From assembly GCA_028280065.1 (NCBI GenBank), contig JANQMN010000132.1:48983-112982 (forward strand): DNA of 64,000 bases. Reading direction: 5' to 3'. Origin of the DNA: Hahella sp. GTDB taxonomy: Bacteria > Pseudomonadota > Gammaproteobacteria > Pseudomonadales > Oleiphilaceae. The notes beneath the pieces were generated by a model. That model did not search any database. It was not told where the DNA came from and saw only the letters and a program-made list of their open reading frames with translations. Both the position numbers and the translations under genes were made by a program. Shown one piece after another: positions 39,363-49,364 of this stretch; positions within the stretch are counted from its first letter, which is position 1, and every line of letters starts with the position of its first letter.

Positions 39363-40382
39363 TCAGACGACGCTATCCTTTGCGTTTAGTTGCCCCTTCC
39401 AGCTTTGTCTCGCAACCTGTTCTTTGGCAACCTCCAAAATGTCAGTCACCAATCCTATGAGTTGGTGATCGAAATCCAAAAAAGAGCCATTAGAATGGTC
39501 GTCGAAACGATGAATCGCGGATTTCCATGCCGCTAGATCCTCCGGCATCTGCGCGTCTTCCAACAAATTGGCAATTGCATCCACGACGATATCGGCAACG
39601 GTATCTTCCATATGTTCCGCTAACTGGGAGCCGACGATGGGAATTGTTTGAATCCGCTTCAAGTCGGCATTGGTTTGCAGCGCAAATCCTACGCTGTGCC
39701 GCAGTTTATTGGCTAATACATTATCCTGGTCTTCGCGCATGCTGGCAGCCAGATTCGTGATCATTTGCTCCCATGACGTCGCCAGACCCGGTAATCGCGG
39801 TTCAACAATCCTGGCCAGGATTTTTTCGCCAAGCTGGGTGTCCTGCTGTAAATCTTCCTGTATGCCGGTAATCACCTTGACCACAACTCTGTCACTGAGT
39901 TCCTCCAGGAACACGTTGTAATAGAAGCTGATGAAACTGAATACCCGGGTATTGGTAAAATCGATGATGCCATATTTATGTAGCCGGTAGATGATAGAAA
40001 AAATTCGCAGGAATCGAAGTAATCTGGTGGAGCCAAGGGGAATGCAGCCCAGTAGGTCATACCAGTGCAGGAATGGGAAAAAGTACCAGCGTTCATAGAT
40101 TTTTTCTTTAACGGCAAAATACCAGCGGACCACAAACTCGGTTAAAAAAATGGCGATGAATCCAAGGTCGATGAGGAGAAAGTTGGCATGGAAAAACTGC
40201 ATTTCGTCATAGATGCCCGGGGTATAGTCCCGCACCAGTGAGGCAACGAGGTCGGTTGCAAACAAAGCATCGATAATGATTAGCGTGAGGTTGATAATCA
40301 ATAGGCCGAGCATCATCAAGTCCACGGCAATCCAGACGCCCTGTCTGCTATCCTTGAGGTGTTGATAATCGATTTTCAGCAA
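39363..40382 (-). CDS. Ion-transporter/voltage-sensor-like membrane protein with cytoplasmic C-terminal domain
   Basis: TM helices with S4-like segment LGSTRLLRFLRIFSIIYRLHKYG; long soluble C-terminus. Confidence 0.6.
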   Translation of the reverse strand: MLKIDYQHLKDSRQGVWIAVDLMMLGLLIINLTLIIIDALFATDLVASLVRDYTPGIYDEMQFFHANFLLIDLGFIAIFLTEFVVRWYFAVKEKIYERWYFFPFLHWYDLLGCIPLGSTRLLRFLRIFSIIYRLHKYGIIDFTNTRVFSFISFYYNVFLEELSDRVVVKVITGIQEDLQQDTQLGEKILARIVEPRLPGLATSWEQMITNLAASMREDQDNVLANKLRHSVGFALQTNADLKRIQTIPIVGSQLAEHMEDTVADIVVDAIANLLEDAQMPEDLAAWKSAIHRFDDHSNGSFLDFDHQLIGLVTDILEVAKEQVARQSWKGQLNAKDSVV

Positions 40383-40456
40383 ATGTACGTCCTTACATAA
40401 TGAATGTCCCGTTCACAGCATAGTGGAGGGCTACTCAGAATACGATATGCCGTGCT

Positions 40457-40473
40457 AAACTCTTAAAGAGTTT
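40457..40473. promoter_or_regulatory. Candidate operator palindrome overlapping a promoter
   Basis: AAACTCTT-A-AAGAGTTT perfect inverted repeat, immediately before TATACT (40478-40483) upstream of the phasin gene. Confidence 0.5.
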
Positions 40474-40495
40474 TCTCTATACTGACAGGTTGACT

Positions 40496-40894
40496 ATGAC
40501 CGACGAAGATACTTCGCAAAAACATCTTTCAAAAAAAATAAAAGATTCGGCAAGGCAGATATGGCTGGCTGGATTGGGAGCATATAACAAAGCGGAAGAA
40601 GACGCCGGTAAAGTGTTCGATAAACTGGTGCAGGAAGGTGAAGATATCGAAAAGAAGACCCGTGGTGTGTTTGAGAAACAATTCAAGATTGTTGAGGATC
40701 GGGTAGACGTGGTCCGTGATAAGGCAAACACCACAATGGACAAACTGGAAAACGTTTTTGATTCCAGGGTATCCAAGGCGCTGGACCGCTTACGGGTTCC
40801 CAATTACCTGGAATATAAAGAACTGAAAGAGGAAGTCGAGCAGCTTAGAGAAAGGCTTGCCGAATTAGAAAAGAAACAAGGTGGAGGAGAGTGA
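40496..40894 (+). CDS. Phasin-family (PHA granule-associated) protein
   Basis: ARQIWLAGLGAYNKAEEDAGKVFDKLVQEGEDIEKKTR is the PhaI/PhaF-type phasin pattern. Confidence 0.88.
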   Translation: MTDEDTSQKHLSKKIKDSARQIWLAGLGAYNKAEEDAGKVFDKLVQEGEDIEKKTRGVFEKQFKIVEDRVDVVRDKANTTMDKLENVFDSRVSKALDRLRVPNYLEYKELKEEVEQLRERLAELEKKQGGGE

Positions 40895-40965
40895 TATTCT
40901 CTCCTTTTTCTGACCCAGGCAGCACCAAGTGAGGGATTACCGTTAAATCAACCCTCACGATGCGC

Positions 40966-41586
40966 CTAAATATACTGTTCGCTGACCTCCATCAACAGGG
41001 CTTTGTCCTCGGGCCGTAAATGCGGCGCTACCGCACTCATTACCTGATAAACACCTTTGGCCAGATCAATATCCGAATCTGAGCCGATGTGCCCCAACAT
41101 GTCAAAACTTGGCCAATAGGTTGAAATCAATACTATATTGCGGCATAGGGCTTCCAGCTCAGCATTGGTGGCCAGGAGGATTTCCTGTCGCTTCAAGCTT
41201 AAGCAGATTTTCTGTGTGGCATCGAATTTTTTTTGCAGGATTTTCTTGAATTTAAAACGAATCTTTTCGTAGCGCTGGAGAATATTTACCAAATCTTTAT
41301 ACAGAAACCGGTATTTGGCGATGCATTCAAACACAAGATGCAGCGATAGCCAGTAGTCCTCAACGCTGAAATCAGCATCGTCCGGCATATCCAGAAGCTC
41401 AGTGATTTCATGTTCATAACGGCCAAAAAGTTCGACAATGATTTCCGTCTTGTTTTTGTAGTGGTAATAAAGGTTGCCCGGACTGATATCCAGTTCATCG
41501 GCGATTTGTAACGTCGTTACGTTTGGCTCTCCGAAAATATTAAAGAGTTCCAAACTGACGTGTATGATGCGCTCCCGGGTCTTCAT
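40966..41586 (-). CDS. TetR-family transcriptional regulator
   Basis: MKTRERIIHVSLELFNIFGEPNVTTLQIADELDISPGNLYYHYKNKTEIIVELF. Confidence 0.94.
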   Translation of the reverse strand: MKTRERIIHVSLELFNIFGEPNVTTLQIADELDISPGNLYYHYKNKTEIIVELFGRYEHEITELLDMPDDADFSVEDYWLSLHLVFECIAKYRFLYKDLVNILQRYEKIRFKFKKILQKKFDATQKICLSLKRQEILLATNAELEALCRNIVLISTYWPSFDMLGHIGSDSDIDLAKGVYQVMSAVAPHLRPEDKALLMEVSEQYI

Positions 41587-41646
41587 TGTTTATGATCACT
41601 ATCCCATTAGATGGTCTCAATAGTATCGGATTGATATTAAATTACA

Positions 41647-42489
41647 TCAGGTCAAGTCAAAATCCGCCCAAATCGGACTATGGTCCGAGGGCTTTTCCAT
41701 ACCCCGAATATCCAAGGCGATACCTGCATCCCGGCATCTAGCTGCTAGATTTGCCGAGGCTAATATTAGATCAATACGGAGCCCTCTGCGCGGAGAATCT
41801 TCAAATCCGCGGCTACGATAATCAAACCAGCTGTAGCTGTCGGACAGGTCGGGGTATTGCTTCCTGAAAGTATCGGTTAGTCCCCATTCCAGGAGGTTTT
41901 CCAGCCATTCCCGTTCTTCCGGCAGAAAACTGCACTTTCCGGTTTGGAGCCAGCGCTTGCGGTTTTTTTCGCCAATTCCGATGTCAATATCCTGGTGAGA
42001 TATATTCATGTCACCCATCAGTACAACTTCCGATCCTGTTGGCAACGCATCTAAAAAGGTCCGTGTCTTTCGATAAAAATTCGCCTTATTGGGAAATTTT
42101 TCGGGGTGATTGCGGTTTTCTCCCTGCGGGAAGTAGCCGTTTGCTACACTGAATTCACCCGACTCGGTTTTATAATGCCCGCAAATCCAGCGGCGATGAT
42201 CGTCCTCGGTCTCCTCCGGAAATCCTTTTTCGACAGAAAGCAGTTCCGGCGCAGGGCGTTTGTTTGATGCGTTGGGGAGCCGGGTAAGCAGCGCCACACC
42301 ATAATGACTTTTCTGACCGAATACGTCGGCTCTATATCCCATGGCTTCGACGTCTTCCATGGGAAACAGCAGGTCTTGGACCTTGATTTCCTGCAGTCCG
42401 ATGATGTCCGGCGCATAGTCCTCTATCAGACGGTGCAACTGATGTAGGCGGGCGCGTATTCCATTTACGTTGAAGGACACTATTCGCAT
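41647..42489 (-). CDS. xthA: Exodeoxyribonuclease III / AP endonuclease
   Basis: MRIVSFNVNGIRARL, DIIGLQEIKV, GDMNISHQDIDIG, SDHSPIWADF motifs. Confidence 0.93.
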   Translation of the reverse strand: MRIVSFNVNGIRARLHQLHRLIEDYAPDIIGLQEIKVQDLLFPMEDVEAMGYRADVFGQKSHYGVALLTRLPNASNKRPAPELLSVEKGFPEETEDDHRRWICGHYKTESGEFSVANGYFPQGENRNHPEKFPNKANFYRKTRTFLDALPTGSEVVLMGDMNISHQDIDIGIGEKNRKRWLQTGKCSFLPEEREWLENLLEWGLTDTFRKQYPDLSDSYSWFDYRSRGFEDSPRRGLRIDLILASANLAARCRDAGIALDIRGMEKPSDHSPIWADFDLT

Positions 42490-42535
42490 ATTGGCAATTT
42501 AATCCTTTGAGCAGAAGAAAGTTCAGCCAAGACGT

Positions 42536-44035
42536 TTAACCGGACGTTCGCTTGGCGGTTGAGGGAAAATTCTGTATTTTCGGCTTCTCATAGAAGTGCA
42601 CGATGTTACCATCGACGAACTTGTCAAAAAACCGGCTTTCGTCGGCAATGAGGGAATAATAGGGTTTTTCCCCTGCAGTTATCGGCTGCCGGTTTAGTAC
42701 CTTAATGGCATTGAAATTATTGCCTATCTTGGAGAATTTGGCTTTCAACTCGCAAGTGACGATTTGCTCCTGCTCAATCGCATTGAATTGCGCCACTTTT
42801 AACCGTTTTTCCAATAGATTTTCCTCCTTGATGTTCTCAACGCTATGCAGATGTCGTAGCCGTTTCCGATGGACCATCATGGCGGAGTAGGTATTCGGAT
42901 ACTGGCGGGCAATGATACGAAACTGTTCCCAAAAATAGTTATCGGTAAGATATTGAAATTCTTCTATATTGGTTAAACTGGATTCCAGGTAACTGTGAAC
43001 GCTGGGCTGTTGCAAAACTTCTTCGATTGCTTTGCGAAGCAGCCAGTCAAAGCCAATGGAAGTCTTGTGTCCATACACTTTACGGTACATCTGGTGGCGC
43101 GAGTAGACAAAATCCTCCAGAGCACCTAACGCTTTATGAGTTATGGCCAACCCCATCCAATTGGCCTCGCTATCCCAACCGACGTGCAAGTTTTTCAGTA
43201 GATGGTCGAGATTGAAGCCGCCTATTGTAACGGATGAATGAAAGCCGTCGCGGAGCATGTAATCCGCTCTATCCGCGTCTATTTCCCCGGAAATGATGAG
43301 TTTTAGTAGGTTTTTTACGTGTTCGTGGGCGTTTTCAGGTGCTTTTTCAGTATCGGTCAACAATGGCCATAAGGCTTGCACATGGAGTTTGAACCGAGTG
43401 CTCACCAGACCGGTTGTCGTTTCCATCAGTGCCATGACATCTTGGGCCTGAATGCCTCCCAGTTGACAAATGTTCCAATCCAGAATGGTAGATGCGCAAC
43501 GCACTGAATAGTGTTCGTGTTCCAGGCAGATCGGCTCATGGTGGTAAAGAGAATCATGGGGGGAATCTCGCCAAAGCGCCCGGAACATACCGGGCGTTGC
43601 TAAAAGATCGGCGATTGTGGGAACTTTGGCAAACTGATGGGAGAAACTGCTGTGACCGCAGTCATGGAGCAGACAAGCCAGACGAACCAGCTTATTAAAG
43701 TAGTTGATGGCCTCCAGTTGCTTTGCGGTAATTCTGAAATCCACTTGAGTGGCGGCTTCAGAGTTTTTGCCGGAGCGGCGCAGGCAGTTCTCAATCAGGC
43801 CGCGGTAAATTCGATGACCCACATGCAGCGTTCCGATACTGTGCAGAAAACGCGAATGGGTCGCGCCGGGGAAAACCAAGGAAAGAATATCATTCTGACA
43901 AATGTTACGCAGACGCTGGAATAAGGGGTGGTCGATGACCAGGACCTCATGACGATAAAGGGAGATTCCGCCATGAACGGGGTCCATGATAAGCCGGTTA
44001 CCGACACCCAAAAGTTCATTGATTGCTTGGTGCAT
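42536..44035 (-). CDS. HD-domain phosphohydrolase (dNTPase/SAMHD1-like superfamily)
   Basis: DPVHGGISLYRHEVLVIDHPLFQRLRNICQ; HSRFLHSIGTLHVGHRIY; LACLLHDCGHSSFSH; DADRADYMLRDG. Confidence 0.9.
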   Translation of the reverse strand: MHQAINELLGVGNRLIMDPVHGGISLYRHEVLVIDHPLFQRLRNICQNDILSLVFPGATHSRFLHSIGTLHVGHRIYRGLIENCLRRSGKNSEAATQVDFRITAKQLEAINYFNKLVRLACLLHDCGHSSFSHQFAKVPTIADLLATPGMFRALWRDSPHDSLYHHEPICLEHEHYSVRCASTILDWNICQLGGIQAQDVMALMETTTGLVSTRFKLHVQALWPLLTDTEKAPENAHEHVKNLLKLIISGEIDADRADYMLRDGFHSSVTIGGFNLDHLLKNLHVGWDSEANWMGLAITHKALGALEDFVYSRHQMYRKVYGHKTSIGFDWLLRKAIEEVLQQPSVHSYLESSLTNIEEFQYLTDNYFWEQFRIIARQYPNTYSAMMVHRKRLRHLHSVENIKEENLLEKRLKVAQFNAIEQEQIVTCELKAKFSKIGNNFNAIKVLNRQPITAGEKPYYSLIADESRFFDKFVDGNIVHFYEKPKIQNFPSTAKRTSG

Positions 44036-44378
44036 AGCTAGAAGTGCGTATAAACCTTAATCACCTGAGTTAGTATGATAATTCTAATTTTCAAGTCTAT
44101 TTTGCGTAATTAGTGCATACTTTCATTGCAACTTCAGTGAATATAGAAGGAACCTGAAACCGGGAACCTAACAAAAATTTACGAAGGAAAGCTGCGTTAG
44201 TTAACGCGTACACAAAAGTAATAGGGCGTTTATTTAGAGTTTCTTCTACACTCATGAAGAAAAACAAAGAAAACTAAATAAAAATGTCAAACAGGCTTGA
44301 GAATAGCAGATCAGGGTGCATCCTGGCTTGCGAAAAATAACAATAACGACAGGCAGACAGCTAGAAATGTGAGTAGCT

Positions 44379-45575
44379 TTGATGGCCGATTTTGAGGAAA
44401 CCCTTTTGATCATCGACGAGGATGCGAAATTCTCTCGTCATATAAAAGAACATTTCGACTCGCAAGGGTTTTATGTTCAGGTTTTTTCATCAATCAACGG
44501 CTATTCCATCGATCAGGCGAAAGTTTCTCCAGACATCATCATCGCCGATATTGATTCCGATTCGCTCCGAACGCTGACCCTCAGTATCAAGGTTTTTAGT
44601 CCCCAACCGCCTATTATCGTGATCAGCCGTCATGCTGATAGCGAAACCATATTACAAGCGCTACGCGCCGGTGCCGATGATTTCCTGGATAAGGGCCAAC
44701 TCGACATTCTGGCATTGGATCAGTCTGTCCACCGCCATCTGATTGGCGTTCGACTGCAACGGGAAAATCAGGCCATTCGTCACAGGCTGGAGGTTACCAA
44801 CAAGGAATTACGCGCCGGTCTGGAGGAGTTGCGGGCGGATCAAAAAGCCGGTCGGCATGTGCAGATGAAAATGCTCCCGGACCGGAATATTTGCGTTGCC
44901 GCTACTGAATTCGATTATTGTCTTAAGCCTTCGCTCTATCTAAGTGGCGATTTTTTCGATTATTTCCGCCTGAGTGAGACGAAGGCGGCGTTTTATTTTG
45001 CGGATGTTTCCGGCCATGGCGCATCTTCTGCGTTCGTGACGGTGCTTTTAAAGAATCTAACCAACCGCTTGCAACGTAATCTAAGAAGGAAATCCAGCGA
45101 TGATATTCTGCATCCGGACCAATTTTTGGACCGGGTGAATAAAGAGCTAATGGCGACAGATTTGGGAAAACATTTGACTATGTTTGTCGGTCTGATGGAT
45201 TTTCAGGAGCGGACTTTGACGTATTCCATTGGTGCGCAATTTCCCATGCCGATATTGACTAATAACGGCAAGACCCAATATTTAGAAGGAAGAGGGCAAC
45301 CGGTAGGGCTGTTTGACTCACCGACCTTTCCTCTTTACGAGGAGCGACTGGAAGCTGGATTTTCATTAATTTTGTGTTCGGACGGGCTTCTGGAAGTCAT
45401 AAATGCCAAGTCGTTGGCAGAAAAGGAAGCTATCCTTATTGAAACGGTTAAAGGAGCCAGACACACTATTGAAGGATTGGAACGTGCTTTTGCATTGGAT
45501 CAGATTAGTGAACTTCCGGACGATATTGCCATCCTTTTGATCAAAGAATCGACGGTGTCCGACTCCAGGGTGTAA
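44379..45575 (+). CDS. Response regulator with PP2C/SpoIIE phosphatase domain (HsbR/RssB-like layout)
   Basis: Receiver TLLIIDEDAKFSRHIKEHFDSQG; phosphatase ADVSGHGASSAFVTVLLKNL and LCSDGLLEVINAK; PDDIAILLI. Confidence 0.9.
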   Translation: MMADFEETLLIIDEDAKFSRHIKEHFDSQGFYVQVFSSINGYSIDQAKVSPDIIIADIDSDSLRTLTLSIKVFSPQPPIIVISRHADSETILQALRAGADDFLDKGQLDILALDQSVHRHLIGVRLQRENQAIRHRLEVTNKELRAGLEELRADQKAGRHVQMKMLPDRNICVAATEFDYCLKPSLYLSGDFFDYFRLSETKAAFYFADVSGHGASSAFVTVLLKNLTNRLQRNLRRKSSDDILHPDQFLDRVNKELMATDLGKHLTMFVGLMDFQERTLTYSIGAQFPMPILTNNGKTQYLEGRGQPVGLFDSPTFPLYEERLEAGFSLILCSDGLLEVINAKSLAEKEAILIETVKGARHTIEGLERAFALDQISELPDDIAILLIKESTVSDSRV

Positions 45576-46079
45576 TTGATGTTAGGTTGTAAAATTCTAC
45601 AAGCAGAGGAAAGCGGTATATATATCCTCAAGTTTACCGGGGAAGTACGTCTAAATCTCTGTTCAACCTTGGATCTGGTGATTGACAGAATGCGTGAGGA
45701 CGATCATTTTCTCACCGTGGTTATAGATCTGACAGATGCTTCGGTAGTGGATAGCACCACGTTGGGGTTGCTTGCCAAGATCGGCATTTTTGCCCGCAAG
45801 ACGCATAAAATTCTGCCAACCATTATTTCCACAAACCCTGATATTACCCGGCTGGTTTACTCAATGGGGTTTGACGAGCTGTTTATTATTGTGGAAAAAG
45901 CCGCCACCCAGATAGAACAACTCGATGAGATTCCTGTCTTGAGTGCTTCAGAGCACGAGGTTCGGGAAAAAGTATTAGCCGCACATAAGGTGCTCATGGA
46001 TCTCAATGCGGATAATAGAGAAGCATTCAAAGATCTGGTCAAAGCCCTGGAAGCCGAGCAGCAAAGCCAGGCCTCCTAG
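45576..46079 (+). CDS. STAS-domain anti-anti-sigma factor-like protein
   Basis: GEVRLNLCSTLDLVID...VVIDLTDASVVDSTTLGLLAKIG; immediately downstream of the phosphatase gene. Confidence 0.9.
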   Translation: MMLGCKILQAEESGIYILKFTGEVRLNLCSTLDLVIDRMREDDHFLTVVIDLTDASVVDSTTLGLLAKIGIFARKTHKILPTIISTNPDITRLVYSMGFDELFIIVEKAATQIEQLDEIPVLSASEHEVREKVLAAHKVLMDLNADNREAFKDLVKALEAEQQSQAS

Positions 46080-46175
46080 CCCCCCAACGCGAGTTCTCCC
46101 AATCCCGTCGGAATGCATAACTTATGCAGTAGAGCATGTTATAGTGCTCGTCCGAATTGACAAGGATCTGATACC

Positions 46176-47240
46176 ATGGCCGAACAGCTTGAAAACATAA
46201 AAGTTTGTGTTTTAGGAGGGGGTAGTTTTGGTACTGCCATTGCCAATATTGCGGCTGCAAACGGTTATCCTACTTACCAGTGGATGCGGGACGACGAACG
46301 GGTCAATGAAATAAACCGGGAGCATCGAAATAGCAAGTACCTACCTGACGCAAAACTAACTCCACGACTAAAAGCCACGGCCAATCTGAAAACAGCGCTT
46401 GCGGGTACGCGTCTGGTGTTTGTTGCCATTCCCAGTAAGTCATTCCGGGAAGTCGTGCAGGAGGCAAAAGCCCATGCCGACGCCAGGCAATTCTGGATCA
46501 GTACCACTAAAGGTATTGAGGAAACGGCGTTTCACCTCATGAGCGATATTTTCCGCAACGAACTTCCGGATTGCGCCAACGGTGTATTAAGTGGTCCCAA
46601 TCTCGCCAAGGAAGTGGCTAAGGAAGCCCTAACCGCAACAGTCATCGCCAGTAGCAGCGAACAGCTTCGCGGTCTGGTGCAAGAAGTGTTGAGCAATAAG
46701 TATTTTCGCGTTTATGCCAATACCGATATGTATGGCGTCGAACTGGGTGGTGCGTTAAAGAATATTTATGCCATTATTTCCGGTATGGCGGCTGCCCTGG
46801 ATCAGGGAGAGAACACCAAATCCATGTTGATTACCCGGAGTCTGGCCGAAATGAGCCGGTTTGCGGTGGTGATGGGGGCGAACCCACTCACCTTTTTAGG
46901 GCTTTCCGGAGTCGGAGATTTGATTGTGACCTGTACCTCCTCGCTAAGTAGAAATTATCGAGTGGGGTATGCCCTGGCCAAAGGGGATACTCTTGAGCAC
47001 ATTTGCGATAGTCTTGGCGAAGTCGCCGAAGGCGTTAACACCACCCGGACGGTGCACCTCAAGGCGGTAGAGATGGGGGTGGCCATGCCGTTGGTAGAAG
47101 GGCTTTACAAGATTATTTATGAAGGGGTGCCGGTGGAGAAAGTAATTCGGCAACTCATGCTGCGCGAGCAGAACAGCGATGTAGAGTTCATTTTGCCGCG
47201 GGTTGAAGACCAAAATTTGTCTATAACCGGAGGTGTATAG
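46176..47240 (+). CDS. gpsA: Glycerol-3-phosphate dehydrogenase [NAD(P)+]
   Basis: [62 protein letters not shown]. Confidence 0.96.
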   Translation: MAEQLENIKVCVLGGGSFGTAIANIAAANGYPTYQWMRDDERVNEINREHRNSKYLPDAKLTPRLKATANLKTALAGTRLVFVAIPSKSFREVVQEAKAHADARQFWISTTKGIEETAFHLMSDIFRNELPDCANGVLSGPNLAKEVAKEALTATVIASSSEQLRGLVQEVLSNKYFRVYANTDMYGVELGGALKNIYAIISGMAAALDQGENTKSMLITRSLAEMSRFAVVMGANPLTFLGLSGVGDLIVTCTSSLSRNYRVGYALAKGDTLEHICDSLGEVAEGVNTTRTVHLKAVEMGVAMPLVEGLYKIIYEGVPVEKVIRQLMLREQNSDVEFILPRVEDQNLSITGGV

Positions 47241-47245
47241 ACATT

Positions 47246-47719
47246 ATGGCCATAGTATATTTAATGCGGCATGGTCAGGCGGAAAGTTTTGCTGGCAGTG
47301 ATCAAGAGCGCCCGCTCACGGCATACGGCGTGGCCTACACCCGGCAAATTGCCTCTCAGTTACTGGCGGTTATCGAGAAACAGCGATTTTCCTTACCCCA
47401 GTTGATCCACAGTCCCTATAGAAGGGCGGTTGAAACTGCCGATATTGTAGAGGATGTTCTTGGCGGACTCGAAACCCGTTTGACATTGCCCGGTATCACA
47501 CCGGACGACTCTCCGAAGGAAGCATTTGAGCGTCTGGAGAATTATGCGGAAGCGCCATTTATTCTGGTGACGCATATGCCGCTGGTGGCCGCAGTGGGCT
47601 CGCTGGTTGAGCAGGGCAATATGTATGAAGGCCTGCCTTTCCAAACGAGTGAAATCCGTGCCTATGAAATGGCTGCATGGGGTGCCGGCTGCGGCACCCT
47701 GAGTTTTCGTTTGTATTAA
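47246..47719 (+). CDS. sixA: Phosphohistidine phosphatase SixA
   Basis: VYLMRHGQAESFAGSDQERPLTAYG; HSPYRRAVETADI; VTHMPLVAAVGSLV. Confidence 0.92.
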   Translation: MAIVYLMRHGQAESFAGSDQERPLTAYGVAYTRQIASQLLAVIEKQRFSLPQLIHSPYRRAVETADIVEDVLGGLETRLTLPGITPDDSPKEAFERLENYAEAPFILVTHMPLVAAVGSLVEQGNMYEGLPFQTSEIRAYEMAAWGAGCGTLSFRLY

Positions 47720-47738
47720 CCAATTCTGTTTTAGAATC

Positions 47739-48632
47739 ATGATCATACCAACTATCGACTACATTGAACCCGTATTCCGGCCCCCCAGTGAAGCGAATTC
47801 CTTTATTTTGCAGGTAACCAACGGATGCTCCTGGAACAAATGCACCTTTTGCGAGATGTATACGGCGCCGCAAAAGAAGTTCCGCCCGACGAAAGATGAT
47901 CAGGTTTTGGCGGATATTCGTTCTACTGCCTCCAACTGGCCGGGAGTCCGCAAGGTTTTTTTGGCCGATGGCGACGCCATGGCGCTTTCGTATCGTCGCC
48001 TCGAGCAAATTCTAATTTGGCTGAATGAACACTTTCCTAATCTGCAACGCGTTTCCTCTTACTGTCTGCCCCGAAACTTAAAAAACAAATCTATTGAGGA
48101 GCTGCAGTCGCTAAATAGGCTGAAGTTGGATTTACTCTATGTCGGCGCTGAATCAGGCGATGATCTGGTGTTGGATAGAGTGCAAAAAGGTGAAACCCGG
48201 GAATCCACGATTGCGGCGTTGGAAAAAATCAAAACCGCGGGATTGCGCAGTTCGGTGATGATTTTGAATGGCCTGGGAGGCACCAGGTATTGGCGCCAAC
48301 ATGCAATGAACAGCGCCGCCCTGGTAAATGCGGCGCAACCGGATTTTCTTGCCACTCTGGTTGTCTCCTTTCCCATGGGTGACCAGCGCCTGAAACAACA
48401 TTTCCCGGAGTTTCAATTACCCGATCAACAGCAACTGTTCGAGGAGGTGAAACTGTTTTTGGAGACCACTGAACTACAGGATACGGTGTTTCGTAGCGAT
48501 CACGCGTCCAATTATCTGATACTGAAAGGCCGATTGGGAAAAGACAAGGAAACGATGCTGGAACAGATAAATTTTGCTATTCAGCGACCTGACGCTGCGG
48601 GTTTACGCCAGGAGTGGCAGAGAGGATTGTAG
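47739..48632 (+). CDS. Radical SAM protein
   Basis: LQVTNGCSWNKCTFCEMYTAPQKKFRP cluster motif (CX4CX2C), VFLADGDAMALSY, LLYVGAESGDD. Confidence 0.9.
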   Translation: MIIPTIDYIEPVFRPPSEANSFILQVTNGCSWNKCTFCEMYTAPQKKFRPTKDDQVLADIRSTASNWPGVRKVFLADGDAMALSYRRLEQILIWLNEHFPNLQRVSSYCLPRNLKNKSIEELQSLNRLKLDLLYVGAESGDDLVLDRVQKGETRESTIAALEKIKTAGLRSSVMILNGLGGTRYWRQHAMNSAALVNAAQPDFLATLVVSFPMGDQRLKQHFPEFQLPDQQQLFEEVKLFLETTELQDTVFRSDHASNYLILKGRLGKDKETMLEQINFAIQRPDAAGLRQEWQRGL

Positions 48633-49226
48633 GTGGATTCTGACTTACCCAAACGCACGGCAGAAGAGCTTCAGTCAGTCCTTGAATCCATTTCCGACCA
48701 GGATGCGCAGCGTAAACCGCTGGAACAGTGGCAACCTGTTCGTGAAGTAGAGGTTGACATCCGCATAGATCGACATGGCGTTTGGTGGTATCAGGGTCGT
48801 GAAATGCAGCGGGAAGCACTGGTTAAGTTGTTCGCCTCGATATTACGCAAGGAAGAAGACGGCTATTTTCTGGTAACGCCGGTTGAAAAAGCGCGGATTG
48901 CGGTTGAGGATGCGCCCTTTCTGATGGTTGACTGGGAACAGTACCTGGATTCGGATAAGCAATCGATGTGGGTGCTTGCCACCAACTTGGGGCGAAAAGT
49001 ACTTCTATCCGCCGAGTATTCGCTAACGCTGAAAAACACGGAATCTCCTGACGACCAGGCGGTGCCCTATGTGAACTTGGATCGAGGGCTCACGGCTAAG
49101 GTAACTAGGAACCTGTACTATCAGCTCATCGAAAATGGGCAACAATCTAAACGGGGCAACGACGTCGAGATGTATATTGAAAGTGCAGGGGAAAAGTTTG
49201 TTTTGGGGGTATTCGGCGATGATTGA
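48633..49226 (+). CDS. DUF1285-family protein
   Basis: VDIRIDRHGVWWYQGREMQREALVKLFASILRKEEDGYFLVTPVEKARIAVEDAPF. Confidence 0.88.
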   Translation: MDSDLPKRTAEELQSVLESISDQDAQRKPLEQWQPVREVEVDIRIDRHGVWWYQGREMQREALVKLFASILRKEEDGYFLVTPVEKARIAVEDAPFLMVDWEQYLDSDKQSMWVLATNLGRKVLLSAEYSLTLKNTESPDDQAVPYVNLDRGLTAKVTRNLYYQLIENGQQSKRGNDVEMYIESAGEKFVLGVFGDD

Positions 49227-49269
49227 TAAGCTTCATACAGCCGAATGCTGGGTTGCTGCTGATTCCATA

Positions 49270-49308
49270 TAACCCTTAACTCAGACGAAATTACTGAATT
49301 AAGGGTTA
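49270..49308. terminator. Possible bidirectional terminator between convergent genes
   Basis: TAACCCTTAACTCAG ... CTGAATTAAGGGTTA inverted repeat (one mismatch) between genes ending at 49226(+) and 49365(-). Confidence 0.5.
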
Positions 49309-49364
49309 GTTATAGCGATATATTACAATAGGTTACTGCTATCTTTATAAGTGGATTCTAATGC

